Assembly (NCBI GenBank): GCA_030445275.1
Contig: JAUCSE010000099.1
Span: 22,235 to 86,234 of the forward strand
Source of the DNA: Mucilaginibacter sp.
Lineage (GTDB): Bacteria > Bacteroidota > Bacteroidia > Sphingobacteriales > Sphingobacteriaceae
Length of the DNA: 64,000 nucleotides
Direction: 5' to 3'
Shown: one piece after another, positions 9,183-17,604 of the stretch
Position numbering within the stretch: position 1 is the first letter of the stretch
How the letters are laid out: the number at the start of each line of letters is the position of its first letter
Notes under the pieces: generated by a model
Seen by the model: only the letters and a program-made list of their open reading frames with translations
Told to the model about the DNA's origin: nothing
Databases searched by the model: none
Made by a program: the position numbers and the translations under genes

Positions 9183-9205
9183 AATCAATAATTCACTAAT
9201 TAATT
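9183..9205. repeat. Family C repeat overlapping the ispG stop codon
   Basis: The phrase 'caataattcactaattaatt' runs across the TAA of ispG (9196-9198), so the last residues of IspG (EIN) are encoded by repeat-like DNA. Related copies are at 1125-1165, 47590-47632 and 48612-48732. Confidence 0.55.
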
Positions 9206-11235
9206 TCCTGCTCTACCCAGTTACCGTCATCTTTAATAATACCTATCAGCTCATCAAGCGCGTTGGCGGCGCTAATATTTTTCTTTACGGCCTCTTTACC
9301 ACGGTAAAGGGTGATTTTATCAGTACCCGAGCCCACATAACCATAATCAGCATCGGCCATTTCGCCGGGACCGTTTACAATGCAACCCATAATGCCAATT
9401 TTTAAACCCTTTAAATGGCTGGTACGGCTGCGGATCATTTGAGTGGTAATCATCAGGTCAAACAAAGTACGGCCGCAGCTTGGGCACGATATGTATTCTG
9501 TTTTAGAAATTCTTGAGCGGGTAGCCTGTAAAATACCAAATGCGGTTGAGGTGATCACATTATCAGGCAATTCCGGCGCATCAATCCATATACCATCGCC
9601 AAAACCATCAACCAATAAAGCGCCCAGATCGGTAGCTGAATATAGTTGTAAGTTCTGAGTCTTAAGTTCTAAGTCTTGTCCATGGTCGATGGTCGATGGT
9701 CCGTGGTCTTTTTCAAATTCATAACTTCTCCGCACTATCACCGGTACTTCCAGCCCAAGTTCTTCCAGTTTAAAGAAAAAGCCGCGCTGATCGGCCATGC
9801 CATGCAGGGCGGTGGTTTCCAGTACTAATACCAGTGAATTGTCAAAGGGCAGTAAACCAAACTCGTCCGAATCAATATCCGCAGGTTGTACCCTCACGAG
9901 GTTTAATGCAGAAGACCGGTCGGTCGCTTTTATATATTCAGCCAATGTAAATACCGGGTGACAGTTGGTTTTATCGGCCAGTTTTTGCCATGTATTATAA
10001 TTATAAAGCTGTTTTAAATTGCTCGGGAATACAAACGATGGCAAATTATCGGCCAGGTAAACAAAATCAACCGATTGCTCGGCCATATTATATTTATCAA
10101 GCAGTGGCGAATACAGATACCCCGCATCGTTTAAAATAGCGGCATCTTTTAAATTCTTCGTAGAAAGATCAACAACCACGCGCGGCACCATGTGCCCGCC
10201 AATAAAGGCATTGGCCTCGTAAGTATGGCGTTTTTTATATTCGTAGGGACTGTGGGAAGCCGAAGGCTGAAGGCTAAAAGCGGAAAGCTCGTTTTTCACA
10301 GCTTTGAGCTTTTCGCTTTCTGTTTTCCGCTCATTATATCGTTTCACCAGTTCAATAGCTACCGGGGCTTCGGCTTCGGGTTCTTCGGTAAGGGAAACGC
10401 GAACGGTATCGCCCAGACCATCTTCCAGGAGGGTACCTATGCCTACGGCCGATTTGATACGGCCATCCTCGCCGTCGCCCGCTTCGGTTACGCCAAGGTG
10501 CAGCGGATAATTCATACCCTCGGCAACCATGGTTTCTACCAGTAAGCGATAAGCCTGTACCATTACCTGCGGATTGCTCGATTTCATGGAAATCACCAGG
10601 TTATAGTAGTTCAGCGTTTCGCACATCCGCATAAATTCCATGGCCGACTCAACCATGCCTTGCGGAGTATCACCATAACGGCTCATGATACGATCGCTTA
10701 ATGAACCATGATTGGTGCCAATGCGCATGGCAGTGCCATACTCCTTGCAAATATTAACCAGCGGAGCGAATTTTTTATAAATACGTTCCAACTCGCCCTG
10801 GTATTCCAGATCGGTATAGTCAATCTGGTCAAATTTCTTTTTATCGGCGTAGTTGCCTGGGTTTACACGTACTTTTTCAACTATACGTGCGGCAACTTCG
10901 GCGGCATTTGGGGTAAAATGTATATCAGCAACAAGTGGTGCAGTGTAGCCACGCTGGCGAAGCTGTTTCTTGATCTCGGCCAGGTTTTGCGCTTCTTTGA
11001 TGCTTGGTGCAGTAATACGTACATATTCGCAACCGGCATCCATCATACGGATGGATTGTTCTACTGTACCAATGGTGTTCATAGTATCAGTAGTGGTCAT
11101 GCTTTGTATGCGTATAGGGTTATTGCCGCCCATAGGCACATCGCCAATATTAACCTCGCGGGTAACAAAGCGCGAATATTCGGTTAGCGAATTGCAATAA
11201 CGGCCTTGCAGCAACTTAACAGCATCAGTATTCAT
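9196..11235 (-). CDS. ispG: (E)-4-hydroxy-3-methylbut-2-enyl-diphosphate synthase (IspG/GcpE), long three-domain form with two repeat-encoded insertions
   Basis: IspG converts MEcPP to HMBPP in the MEP isoprenoid pathway using a [4Fe-4S] cluster. The 679-residue protein has the TIM barrel at about 30-300 (IQSMTTTDT, VADIHFTPNAA, RVNPGNYADKKKF, GVTEAGDGEDGRIKSA), the extra central domain typical of Bacteroidota, chlamydial and plant IspG, and the C-terminal cluster domain with SCPSCGRTLFDL and CIVNGPGEMADADYGYVG carrying the cysteine ligands and a conserved Glu. Two stretches, about residues 302-329 and 509-530, do not look like IspG. Their DNA matches intergenic repeat families A and B of this window. 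Translation stays in frame through both, so the enzyme is probably functional. Confidence 0.95.
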   Translation of the reverse strand: MNTDAVKLLQGRYCNSLTEYSRFVTREVNIGDVPMGGNNPIRIQSMTTTDTMNTIGTVEQSIRMMDAGCEYVRITAPSIKEAQNLAEIKKQLRQRGYTAPLVADIHFTPNAAEVAARIVEKVRVNPGNYADKKKFDQIDYTDLEYQGELERIYKKFAPLVNICKEYGTAMRIGTNHGSLSDRIMSRYGDTPQGMVESAMEFMRMCETLNYYNLVISMKSSNPQVMVQAYRLLVETMVAEGMNYPLHLGVTEAGDGEDGRIKSAVGIGTLLEDGLGDTVRVSLTEEPEAEAPVAIELVKRYNERKTESEKLKAVKNELSAFSLQPSASHSPYEYKKRHTYEANAFIGGHMVPRVVVDLSTKNLKDAAILNDAGYLYSPLLDKYNMAEQSVDFVYLADNLPSFVFPSNLKQLYNYNTWQKLADKTNCHPVFTLAEYIKATDRSSALNLVRVQPADIDSDEFGLLPFDNSLVLVLETTALHGMADQRGFFFKLEELGLEVPVIVRRSYEFEKDHGPSTIDHGQDLELKTQNLQLYSATDLGALLVDGFGDGIWIDAPELPDNVITSTAFGILQATRSRISKTEYISCPSCGRTLFDLMITTQMIRSRTSHLKGLKIGIMGCIVNGPGEMADADYGYVGSGTDKITLYRGKEAVKKNISAANALDELIGIIKDDGNWVEQEIN
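9648..9712. repeat. Family B repeat inserted in frame within ispG
   Basis: DNA reading 'gtccatggtcgatggtcgat' is the phrase found in intergenic family B at 21534-21617 and 63823-63856. Next to it is a degenerate heptad-like run ('taagttctgagtcttaagtt'). It encodes IspG residues about 509-530 (DHGPSTIDHGQDLELK). Confidence 0.75.
10248..10335. repeat. Family A repeat inserted in frame within ispG
   Basis: Purine-rich 'gccgaaggctgaaggctaaa' on one side and its pyrimidine-rich complement-like arm ('gagcttttcgctttctg') on the other form an imperfect hairpin like intergenic family A at 22597-22683 and 60587-60672. It encodes IspG residues about 302-329 (TESEKLKAVKNELSAFSLQP). Confidence 0.75.
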
Positions 11236-11257
11236 GCAACAGATAATTAATAAGATG

Positions 11258-11265
11258 CAAAGATA
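11258..11265 (-). promoter_or_regulatory. -7 box of ispG (TATCTTTG)
   Basis: On the minus strand TATCTTTG, a perfect Bacteroidota -7 element, lies 22 nt upstream of the ispG ATG. No convincing -33 TTTG is found at 19-20 bp. Confidence 0.55.
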
Positions 11266-11327
11266 AGGAATAGGATTAAAGGTTAAACGTTTGCAAAGTG
11301 GAAAGCTTGTAAACTTTATATAACTTT

Positions 11328-11711
11328 ATGAGCATGAAAAGAATAATTGGCATAATTGGTACACTGATGCTGGTAAGCTTATTTGTTTATTTTAATTCAG
11401 ACAACTGGGCGTACAAGAGCAGGATTTACAAAAATGAAATACACTCCATAGTTACTAAAATTGTGCCGGTTAAGGCCCGGTTTAAGGTATTTTATGCTGA
11501 TAGGTCTGATACCGGATTCCGGTTTAATATAAATGAGGATATATCATTTGGCTACAACGATTTTTTTTATACATCTACTTTTAACATCACCGATGAGATA
11601 TACATAGGCGATTCATTATCAAAACCTGCAGGTAGTTTGCTATTATCTGTTTACAGGAAAAGCAATGATGGGAAATATGCTTTTTATAAAGCTTTTAAGG
11701 GAGTGAGATGA
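11328..11711 (+). CDS. Small membrane-anchored hypothetical protein
   Basis: 127 residues: one N-terminal hydrophobic helix (IIGIIGTLMLVSLFVYF) that may be an uncleaved anchor or signal peptide, followed by a predicted beta-rich periplasmic domain. The start could be the ATG at 11328 or the one at 11334. No family is recognised. It is divergent from ispG and converges on the RDD gene, with only 19 bp between the two stop codons. Codon use looks normal for the region and the frame is intact, so it is probably a real lineage-specific gene. Confidence 0.65.
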   Translation: MSMKRIIGIIGTLMLVSLFVYFNSDNWAYKSRIYKNEIHSIVTKIVPVKARFKVFYADRSDTGFRFNINEDISFGYNDFFYTSTFNITDEIYIGDSLSKPAGSLLLSVYRKSNDGKYAFYKAFKGVR

Positions 11712-11730
11712 GTAATACCCGGGAATGGTT

Positions 11731-12339
11731 TCAAAATAACCTTTCTTTAATTACCAGTGTACCGGCCATCATATCATGCAGGCATTGTTGTTGCTTACTA
11801 AAAAACGCCAGCAAATAACCGATAAAAAATATAGCCATCGAGAATATTTTGCACAGGTTGCGGTTTATAGCTTTGCCAATGCTGATGCGATTACCTTGCA
11901 AATCCACCACCCTGATCTTTAATATTTGCTTGCCAAGGGTGCCCTGCTTAATAGAGCTTTCCATGGTAACCTGATAAATAAATTTAACGAATGGAACACA
12001 AGCTAAAATAGCCAGGGCAACAGTAATACCGGTTTCTTTATCTTTAATAAACGATACGATGATAAAAGCAAGAATGATAAACACTCCCGAAATCATAAAC
12101 CAATCAAGCGCCGTGGCCAGCAACCGCTGATCAAAGCTGGCAAAGTACTGCATTAACAGATCAGGCTTTGCAAAGCCAAATATTTCCCTTAATTCGGCAA
12201 TTTCATGCGCTTCCTTGTAATCGTCCATTTCGGGGGTTTTTACAAAATCGCCGGGTTTTACTTTCAGGCTCTTTAACTCCTCTAAGTTAAAGGGGCCTTC
12301 GGGTTTACCCGCAATAACTAAGATATAGGTTTGGGCCAT
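11731..12339 (-). CDS. RDD-family membrane protein with N-terminal GYF_2 domain
   Basis: 202 residues. Residues 1-55 (YILVIAGKPEGPFNLEELK and following) match the GYF_2 pattern, a small domain that binds other protein segments. Residues 70-200 form an RDD membrane domain: RLLATALDWFMISGVFII carries the first Arg/Asp, and GTLGKQILKIRVVDLQGNRISIG is the hallmark RDD loop. There are about four membrane helices. RDD proteins are mostly uncharacterised; some act as Na+/H+ transport-related proteins. It is transcribed alone, with the family F repeat upstream. Confidence 0.88.
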   Translation of the reverse strand: MAQTYILVIAGKPEGPFNLEELKSLKVKPGDFVKTPEMDDYKEAHEIAELREIFGFAKPDLLMQYFASFDQRLLATALDWFMISGVFIILAFIIVSFIKDKETGITVALAILACVPFVKFIYQVTMESSIKQGTLGKQILKIRVVDLQGNRISIGKAINRNLCKIFSMAIFFIGYLLAFFSKQQQCLHDMMAGTLVIKERLF

Positions 12340-12380
12340 TGGAGAGTTTAAAAATTCGATTACAATATCAATTAAGTGTT

Positions 12381-12441
12381 GTCATTCTGAGCATAGCGAA
12401 GAATCTATTTACAGATCAGATTCTTCGTTCCTCAGAATGAC
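12381..12441. repeat. Family F palindrome (GTCATTCTGAGCATAGCGAA...), copy 1
   Basis: A 61-bp inverted repeat between the RDD and MBL genes, with arms GTCATTCTGAG...GAAGAATC and GATTCTTCG...CTCAGAATGAC. Copies lie at 35819-35894 and 43210-43285. It may also act as a terminator of the minus-strand gene upstream. Confidence 0.85.
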
Positions 12442-12461
12442 AAAATCTAAATTAATGTTTT

Positions 12462-13460
12462 TTACGACAAATACGGTTTCCACCAGTTAGAATTGTAGGC
12501 TTCGGTCACTTCAGTAGGTTGTCCGGGTTGCGGTAAAAACAGATCGATCTTTTTGTCCTGGGCTAAAGTTGTTAAACGTTCAACAGGCTCATACCAGGCA
12601 TGTGGTGCCAGGCTAAATGTGCCGTAATGAATAGGCATCATCAATTTTCCTTTCAGTGCCAGATGGGCGTTTGAGGCATGATCGGGGCCCATATGTATAT
12701 CGGGCCAGTATTTGCCATAGGCGCCAACTTCCAGCATAGTTAGGTCAAATGGGCCGAATGCATCGCCAATGGCTTCAAAACTTGGCGACCAGCCGGAATC
12801 GGCACCGAAATAAATATTATGCTTTGGGCCTTTGATTACAAATGACGACCATAATGTTTCGTTCCGGTTAACTACGCCCCGGCCCGAGAAATGTCTTGAT
12901 GGAGTGGCCGTCATAACAATATCATTGCCTATAGTTACCTGATCGCCCCAATCCATTTCGGTGATACGGGTTTCGGTAATGCCCCATTTTTGCAGGTATT
13001 GTCCCACACCAATGGAGCAGTAAAAGGGGATGTTTGAAGTAGCAAAATATTTAATGGTATCCTTATCCAAATGGTCATAATGATCGTGTGATATAAGCAC
13101 AGCATCCAATGGTGGCAGCTCGCTTAGTAAAAGTGGTGGTTTAAAAAAACGTTTGGGGCCAATAAATTTAGAGAACGAAACACGATCGCCCCAAACCGGG
13201 TCGGTCAGTATGCGTTTACCATCAATTTCAATCAGTATGCTGGAGTGTCCTATCCAGGTTATGCGCAAACCGCTTGCCGGTGGCGTTTGATAAACCGCAA
13301 TGTCGGTTTTAAACGGACCTATTGTTTTTTTAGGGATATTTTCGGCTTTGCTGTTGATGTATTCCTGTAAAATGGGTATCATTTTGCCAAAGCCGGCTTC
13401 GTCAGTAGGTATAACGTTGATATATTTTTTTCCTTCTTTGCGTGATCCTTTTAAACTCAT
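12462..13460 (-). CDS. MBL-fold metallohydrolase (NAPE-PLD / UlaG-like)
   Basis: 332 residues with the metallo-beta-lactamase signature H125-D-H127-Y-D129-H130 preceded by strands ITWIGHSSILIEI and RILTDPVW, the arrangement of the UlaG/NAPE-PLD branch. Further metal-ligand regions are ATPSRHFSGRG, FGADSGWS and IHYGTFSLAPH. Such enzymes hydrolyse phosphodiester or lactone bonds; in eukaryotes NAPE-PLD releases N-acyl-ethanolamines. No signal peptide is seen, so it is cytoplasmic. It precedes nothing co-directional nearby except the alpha/beta hydrolase 80 bp upstream, with which it may be co-transcribed. Confidence 0.88.
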   Translation of the reverse strand: MSLKGSRKEGKKYINVIPTDEAGFGKMIPILQEYINSKAENIPKKTIGPFKTDIAVYQTPPASGLRITWIGHSSILIEIDGKRILTDPVWGDRVSFSKFIGPKRFFKPPLLLSELPPLDAVLISHDHYDHLDKDTIKYFATSNIPFYCSIGVGQYLQKWGITETRITEMDWGDQVTIGNDIVMTATPSRHFSGRGVVNRNETLWSSFVIKGPKHNIYFGADSGWSPSFEAIGDAFGPFDLTMLEVGAYGKYWPDIHMGPDHASNAHLALKGKLMMPIHYGTFSLAPHAWYEPVERLTTLAQDKKIDLFLPQPGQPTEVTEAYNSNWWKPYLS

Positions 13461-13540
13461 AAAACAATTATAGTAGTATATATTAGATATTAAGAGATAA
13501 CCGGCACCAAAAAGTTACGTTGGCTATAATGAACCCGCTT

Positions 13541-14371
13541 TTATTTACGCAGAAATGATATTGCCAGATCACAAAACTCCAATAATAAAACTGGCAAAGT
13601 ATCACTTGCGTAAGGGTGCGAACTACCAAAAGTATGATCGCCGCCCGGCAAAACAACAAATTGGGCATTGGGTTGGGCATTGTGCAGCTCCTGCGCATGA
13701 GCCAGGGGAACTGTTTGATCAGCATCGCCATGTACCAACAACCAGGGTTGTGTTACTTCGGCTGCTTGGGTAGGGATATTCAGCCGTAAGGGATATGTGT
13801 CCAGATCGTCTAACAATGTTGATTTGATTGGCATTTGCTGGCCGGTACGCGAGTTATGCATGTAAATGATGCGCTGCAGCCGCCATTGCACCTCGCTTTG
13901 TTCGGGCCAAAGGTTGCGGAAACCGGATATGGAAGCCATAGTAACCAACTTTTTGATCCGGCTGTCTTCGGCGGTTTTAATAATGCTGATACCGCCACCC
14001 ATGCTGTGGCCAATTAAAAATACACCATCAGCCACCGCTATGCCCGATCCGCTACAGGCAAAATCAATAATAGTATCCAGGTCTTCGAGCTCTATAGAAA
14101 AAGTATTATCGCTAAAAGCGTTAAGGTTGGCAAAATCAAGGGGACTATCAGGTGTGGTGCCGTTATGCGAAAAATTGAATTTTAGATATCTGAAACCATT
14201 TTGGGCAAAGTAATCGGCCACCAGGTTATGGGTCCCCCAGTCTTTAAATCCTTTAAACCCATGCGCAAAAATTACTAATGGAGCGTTTTTAAGTGCATCA
14301 TCATAAGTTACATCTATCAGCATAGGGCGGCCTTTGGCACCGGGGAGGGTGAAATTTTCTTTGCGGGTCAT
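13541..14371 (-). CDS. Alpha/beta hydrolase (dienelactone-hydrolase-like)
   Basis: 276 residues with the nucleophile elbow GHSMGG (S123), an oxyanion region FAHGFKGFKDWG near residue 36, a probable acid residue in LVHGDADQTVPLAHA and the catalytic His in GGDHTFGSSH. It lacks a signal peptide and is cytoplasmic. The GFKGFKDWG motif is typical of a Bacteroidota hydrolase group without an assigned substrate. It lies upstream of the MBL hydrolase on the same strand, so the two may form a small hydrolytic unit. Confidence 0.88.
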   Translation of the reverse strand: MTRKENFTLPGAKGRPMLIDVTYDDALKNAPLVIFAHGFKGFKDWGTHNLVADYFAQNGFRYLKFNFSHNGTTPDSPLDFANLNAFSDNTFSIELEDLDTIIDFACSGSGIAVADGVFLIGHSMGGGISIIKTAEDSRIKKLVTMASISGFRNLWPEQSEVQWRLQRIIYMHNSRTGQQMPIKSTLLDDLDTYPLRLNIPTQAAEVTQPWLLVHGDADQTVPLAHAQELHNAQPNAQFVVLPGGDHTFGSSHPYASDTLPVLLLEFCDLAISFLRK

Positions 14372-14452
14372 GGGTGAAAATTACACTTTTTTGATGTTAA
14401 TTAGTGGGTAACCCGAAGATGTACACGCGATACGCGTGCACCAGCCGAGGGC

Positions 14453-14640
14453 TTAGTTGTGATAAAAGATCTCAAAATTTGTTATTCTAGGAATTTGCTG
14501 TTTTAAATAGGAGTCTTTTTCTACTACTTTAATAATATTATCAATTTCATCATACTGATAGTTTGTTTCTTTTTCTAATACACCATCTTTATTAGTTTCT
14601 TTCTGAACTAAGATGCAATTTAAATTACCCGCCAGTTCAA
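14453..14640 (-). pseudogene. 3' remnant of an unidentified gene, cut by a family H repeat
   Basis: On the minus strand an AT-rich frame of about 62 codons reads through to a stop at 14453-14455, with a natural-looking, Asn/Lys/Glu-rich sequence (for example NYQYDEIDNIIKVVEKD and PRITNFEIFYHN at the end). There is no ATG, GTG or TTG in the coding-looking part. Its 5' side runs directly into family H repeat DNA and meets a stop codon within the repeat. I read it as the end of a gene whose front was lost when the repeat entered. Parent family unknown. Confidence 0.45.
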
Positions 14641-14754
14641 GCGTCTTTCGCTTGAACTATAATGATTGTAAGCGTCTACGCTTACGATTACCGGGTCAAA
14701 AAAAGTAAACGTGGACGCTTGCTTACGGCATCATTCAAGCGTGGACGCTTGAAT
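14635..14754. repeat. Family H repeat (CAAGCGTC..CGCTTGAA modules), copy 1
   Basis: A set of short hairpins: TTCAAGCGTCTTTCGCTTGAA, TAAGCGTCTACGCTTA and TTCAAGCGTGGACGCTTGAA, joined by a GTAATCG / ACCGGGT linker. The same modules occur at 43317-43403. With the gene remnant and a small hairpin near 14421-14440 (GTACACGCG / CGCGTGCAC) it fills the gap 14372-14767. Confidence 0.8.
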
Positions 14755-14767
14755 GGGCAAAGATTTA

Positions 14768-15565
14768 TTATTTCAAAGCCTCATTGATCGTCTTTTTCAT
14801 CCAGTACGGCGAGCTTGCTGCAAAGCTTACCGTGTGGAAAGCTACTTTGCCTTCCTTATCCAGTATCACAGTGGTGGGGTAAAGGTGTATTTTATAAATA
14901 TTGGCAATAAAACGACCGTCGTCTATAATATCAAAATTATAAGGCGTTGTTTTCAGAAAGTCCCTGATATCCCATCGGGCATCTAAAGCAACGGCCAAAA
15001 AAACAACGTTGGGGTTGTCTTTGTATTGCTCAACAAGTTTGTTTAATTCGGGTATTTCTGCCCGGCAGGGTGGACAGCCAATAAACCAAAAGTTCAGCAT
15101 CACTACTTTGCCACGCAGATCTTTGAGTTTTATTTTTTTGCCATTCATATCATGGGTACTGAATGGTTCTATTTCCTGGCCTATGGTAAAATTTTCCGAT
15201 TCCATGGGCTTTGGATACGATGCCATGCGTTGCTCTTCAGCCTCCTCTGGCGAAAGGTTCTTTTGACTGGCGGGTATCGTATTTGCTGTATTTGCAGCTG
15301 TGCGATATTTAAGTGGTAGATTGCCTTTTTTTAAAAGTGTAAATGTTGTATTGGCATTGTTCATATCATCAGGCCGTAAAACATACTCCCTCGTACTGGT
15401 TAATGCGGTCCATTCACTAAATGTATAAAGCTTTCCGGTGGAGTCTTTTACCACCGAATGTTCATCTACATTAAACCGGCGGGTAATTGCCTTTTTTACC
15501 GTATCCTGAGCGCGGACTGTAAAGCTTGCGGTTAACAATAAAAGTATCAGGTAAATATTTTTCAT
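14768..15565 (-). CDS. TlpA-family thiol:disulfide oxidoreductase (exported)
   Basis: About 265 residues from the chosen ATG at 15565, which gives a clean signal peptide (MKNIYLILLLLTASFTVRAQ); an upstream ATG at 15592 would add nine residues ahead of it. The C-terminal ~135 residues form a thioredoxin fold with the active site GCPPCRAEIPEL and a cis-Pro region HLYPTTVILD. A ~100-residue N-terminal domain of unknown type precedes it. TlpA proteins reduce or rearrange periplasmic disulfides, for example during cytochrome maturation. It is transcribed alone; no cytochrome maturation genes are in view. Confidence 0.9.
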   Translation of the reverse strand: MKNIYLILLLLTASFTVRAQDTVKKAITRRFNVDEHSVVKDSTGKLYTFSEWTALTSTREYVLRPDDMNNANTTFTLLKKGNLPLKYRTAANTANTIPASQKNLSPEEAEEQRMASYPKPMESENFTIGQEIEPFSTHDMNGKKIKLKDLRGKVVMLNFWFIGCPPCRAEIPELNKLVEQYKDNPNVVFLAVALDARWDIRDFLKTTPYNFDIIDDGRFIANIYKIHLYPTTVILDKEGKVAFHTVSFAASSPYWMKKTINEALK

Positions 15566-15674
15566 GGGTATGATAATAGATTTAGGTTTCATTATTTCAA
15601 CAAGGGTTAAACTGGTGTTGAATGTAAATATTATTTATGTAAGTAATATTTGATTTGTTAAATATTTAGACAAA

Positions 15675-17201
15675 CTAGACTTTTTTGCCGTTAAACGTAA
15701 TATTATAAAGATCTGTACGTCGGTCTTTTAAGTTTTGTACGCTGCCATATTCATGCAATTCCTCCAGTGTAGATAAGTCAACATCGGCAATTACAATCAT
15801 TTCGGTATTGGGAGTAGCCTCTGATTGTATGCCATTGGTAGGGAAACCAAAGTCAGACGGGGTAAACACGGCCGATTGCGCATAGGAGATTCCCATATTG
15901 TTAACATTGGGTAAATTTCCTACACAGCCTGCAATAGCAACAAAACATTCATTCTCAACAGCACGTGCCTGAGCACAAAACTTAACCCGGTTATACCCAT
16001 TTTGGGTATCCGTTAAAAAAGGGACAAACAATATCTGCATATCCTGACTGGCCAGTATGCGGGATAATTCCGGAAATTCTACATCGTAACAGATCAGGAT
16101 GCCTATTTTACCGGCATCGGTTTCAAATACTTTTACCTCATCGCCACCGCGCATACCCCACGAGCTGATTTCGGCCGGGGTAGGGTGTATCTTATAAACC
16201 TCCTCCATACTACCATTGCGCCTGAACAGGTAGGACACGTTATACAGCGATTCCTCGTAAATGGTAGGCATACTGCCCGCAATAATGTTTACGTTGTAGG
16301 ATACTGCCAGTTTCGAAAACTCTTCAATAATAGGCTGTGTGTATTTGGCCAGTTCGCGCATGGCCTTTGCCGAATCCATGTGGTTATAATCGGCCATGAG
16401 CGGCGTGTTGAACAGCTCGGGGAATAAAATAAAATCGGCCTGGTAATCACTCACGGCATCAATAAAATATTCAGCATGTTTCATCAGTTCGCTGATATTA
16501 CTGTATGAGCGCATTTGCCATTGCACCAAACCAATGCGTACTACTGTTTTTTGGTTAATGGCAGTACTGATCTCTTCGTAATACACATTGTTCCACTCTA
16601 TCAGTGTGGCAAAACCTTTTGACCGGCTATCCTCGGGCAGGTAATTACGCAGTATTTTACGCACATGGAAATCATTAGCCAACTGAAACGATAGCGTAGG
16701 ATCGTATATCTCCTTATATTTTACCTTGTCGATATACTGGCGCGGCGTAAGGTCGTTCTGAAATTTCTGATAATTGGGGATACGACCGCCAGCTATAATG
16801 CTTTTCAGGTTCAGCTTTTCGCAAAGGGCTTTGCGGGCCTCGTACAAGCGTCGGGCCAAACGCAGTCCACGGTAATTGGGATGGATAAAAACATCAATAC
16901 CATATAACACATCACCCTTGTCGGTATGGGTTTTGAAGGAGCTATCGCCGGTTATTTGTTTGTAAGTATGATTGTCGCCAAACTTCTGGTAATCAACGAT
17001 GATAGACAGGGCGCAGCCCACCACTATATCATTAACGGTGATACAGATCTGACCCTCGGGAAACAGCCGGATGAGCCTTTTAATGGAATTGGCATCCCAA
17101 TAATCCTCGTCCATATCCATATAGGCCGATTTCATTGATTTTTTTAGCTCCTGATAATCCTGTACTTCCAGGTTACGCATTTCAACACTTTGCAGATCCA
17201 T
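15675..17201 (-). CDS. GNAT acetyltransferase - carbon-nitrogen hydrolase (nitrilase superfamily) fusion
   Basis: 508 residues in two enzymes. Residues 1-215 are a GNAT N-acetyltransferase, with the acetyl-CoA loop in HPNYRGLRLARRLYEA. Residues 220-508 are a nitrilase-superfamily amidase with the catalytic triad E262 (FPELFN), K337 (YKIHPTPAE) and C371 (ICYDVEFPE). This fusion is known as a family in Bacteroidota and other bacteria, but the substrate is undefined; an acetyl transfer coupled to amide hydrolysis on a polyamine or amino-acid derivative is only a guess. It is cytoplasmic. The DoxX-like gene lies 28 bp upstream on the same strand. Confidence 0.92.
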   Translation of the reverse strand: MDLQSVEMRNLEVQDYQELKKSMKSAYMDMDEDYWDANSIKRLIRLFPEGQICITVNDIVVGCALSIIVDYQKFGDNHTYKQITGDSSFKTHTDKGDVLYGIDVFIHPNYRGLRLARRLYEARKALCEKLNLKSIIAGGRIPNYQKFQNDLTPRQYIDKVKYKEIYDPTLSFQLANDFHVRKILRNYLPEDSRSKGFATLIEWNNVYYEEISTAINQKTVVRIGLVQWQMRSYSNISELMKHAEYFIDAVSDYQADFILFPELFNTPLMADYNHMDSAKAMRELAKYTQPIIEEFSKLAVSYNVNIIAGSMPTIYEESLYNVSYLFRRNGSMEEVYKIHPTPAEISSWGMRGGDEVKVFETDAGKIGILICYDVEFPELSRILASQDMQILFVPFLTDTQNGYNRVKFCAQARAVENECFVAIAGCVGNLPNVNNMGISYAQSAVFTPSDFGFPTNGIQSEATPNTEMIVIADVDLSTLEELHEYGSVQNLKDRRTDLYNITFNGKKV

Positions 17202-17229
17202 ATTTTATGTTGTGTCAGTTCTGTTTATA

Positions 17230-17604
17230 TTAAGGCTTGCTGTGCCACCAGGCCCAGATAATGAGTGCCGGTTGTAAAGCTAAGCGTATCCAGGCCAATA
17301 GCGGTGTTACCTTTAGTTTACCTAATCGTAAAGGTGCATCAGCTATCATAGTTATGTGTGCCGGTAAAAAGGCGATGAGCATTAATACAATGCCGTAGGC
17401 AGCCCAGGGCCTTGTTGTTGCCGGGATAAGCAGTAAGGCTAATAAAATTTCAGATATCCCGGCAAGTATGTTTAAGATAACAGGATAGGGCAAATAATTA
17501 GGAATGATGCGCTGGTACGAAACCGGATTAATAAAATGATTAAGGCCGGCAAGTGTATACCCAGCTATTAATACAATAAGACTTATATTCTTCATCAAAC
17601 TCAT
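17230..17604 (-). CDS. DoxX/MauE-like small membrane protein
   Basis: 124 residues with four hydrophobic helices, including ISLIVLIAGYTLAGLNHFINP and ILAGISEILLALLLIPATTRPWA, the four-helix pattern of DoxX-like proteins. These inner-membrane proteins are linked to quinone or thiol redox chemistry in some systems; the role here is unknown. The gene lies 28 bp upstream of the GNAT-nitrilase fusion on the same strand and is divergent from hemA. Confidence 0.8.
   Translation of the reverse strand: MSLMKNISLIVLIAGYTLAGLNHFINPVSYQRIIPNYLPYPVILNILAGISEILLALLLIPATTRPWAAYGIVLMLIAFLPAHITMIADAPLRLGKLKVTPLLAWIRLALQPALIIWAWWHSKP

Noticed and set aside
10192..10545. Plus-strand open frames inside ispG
   Set aside because: They are antisense shadows of a well-conserved gene, without recognisable protein features.
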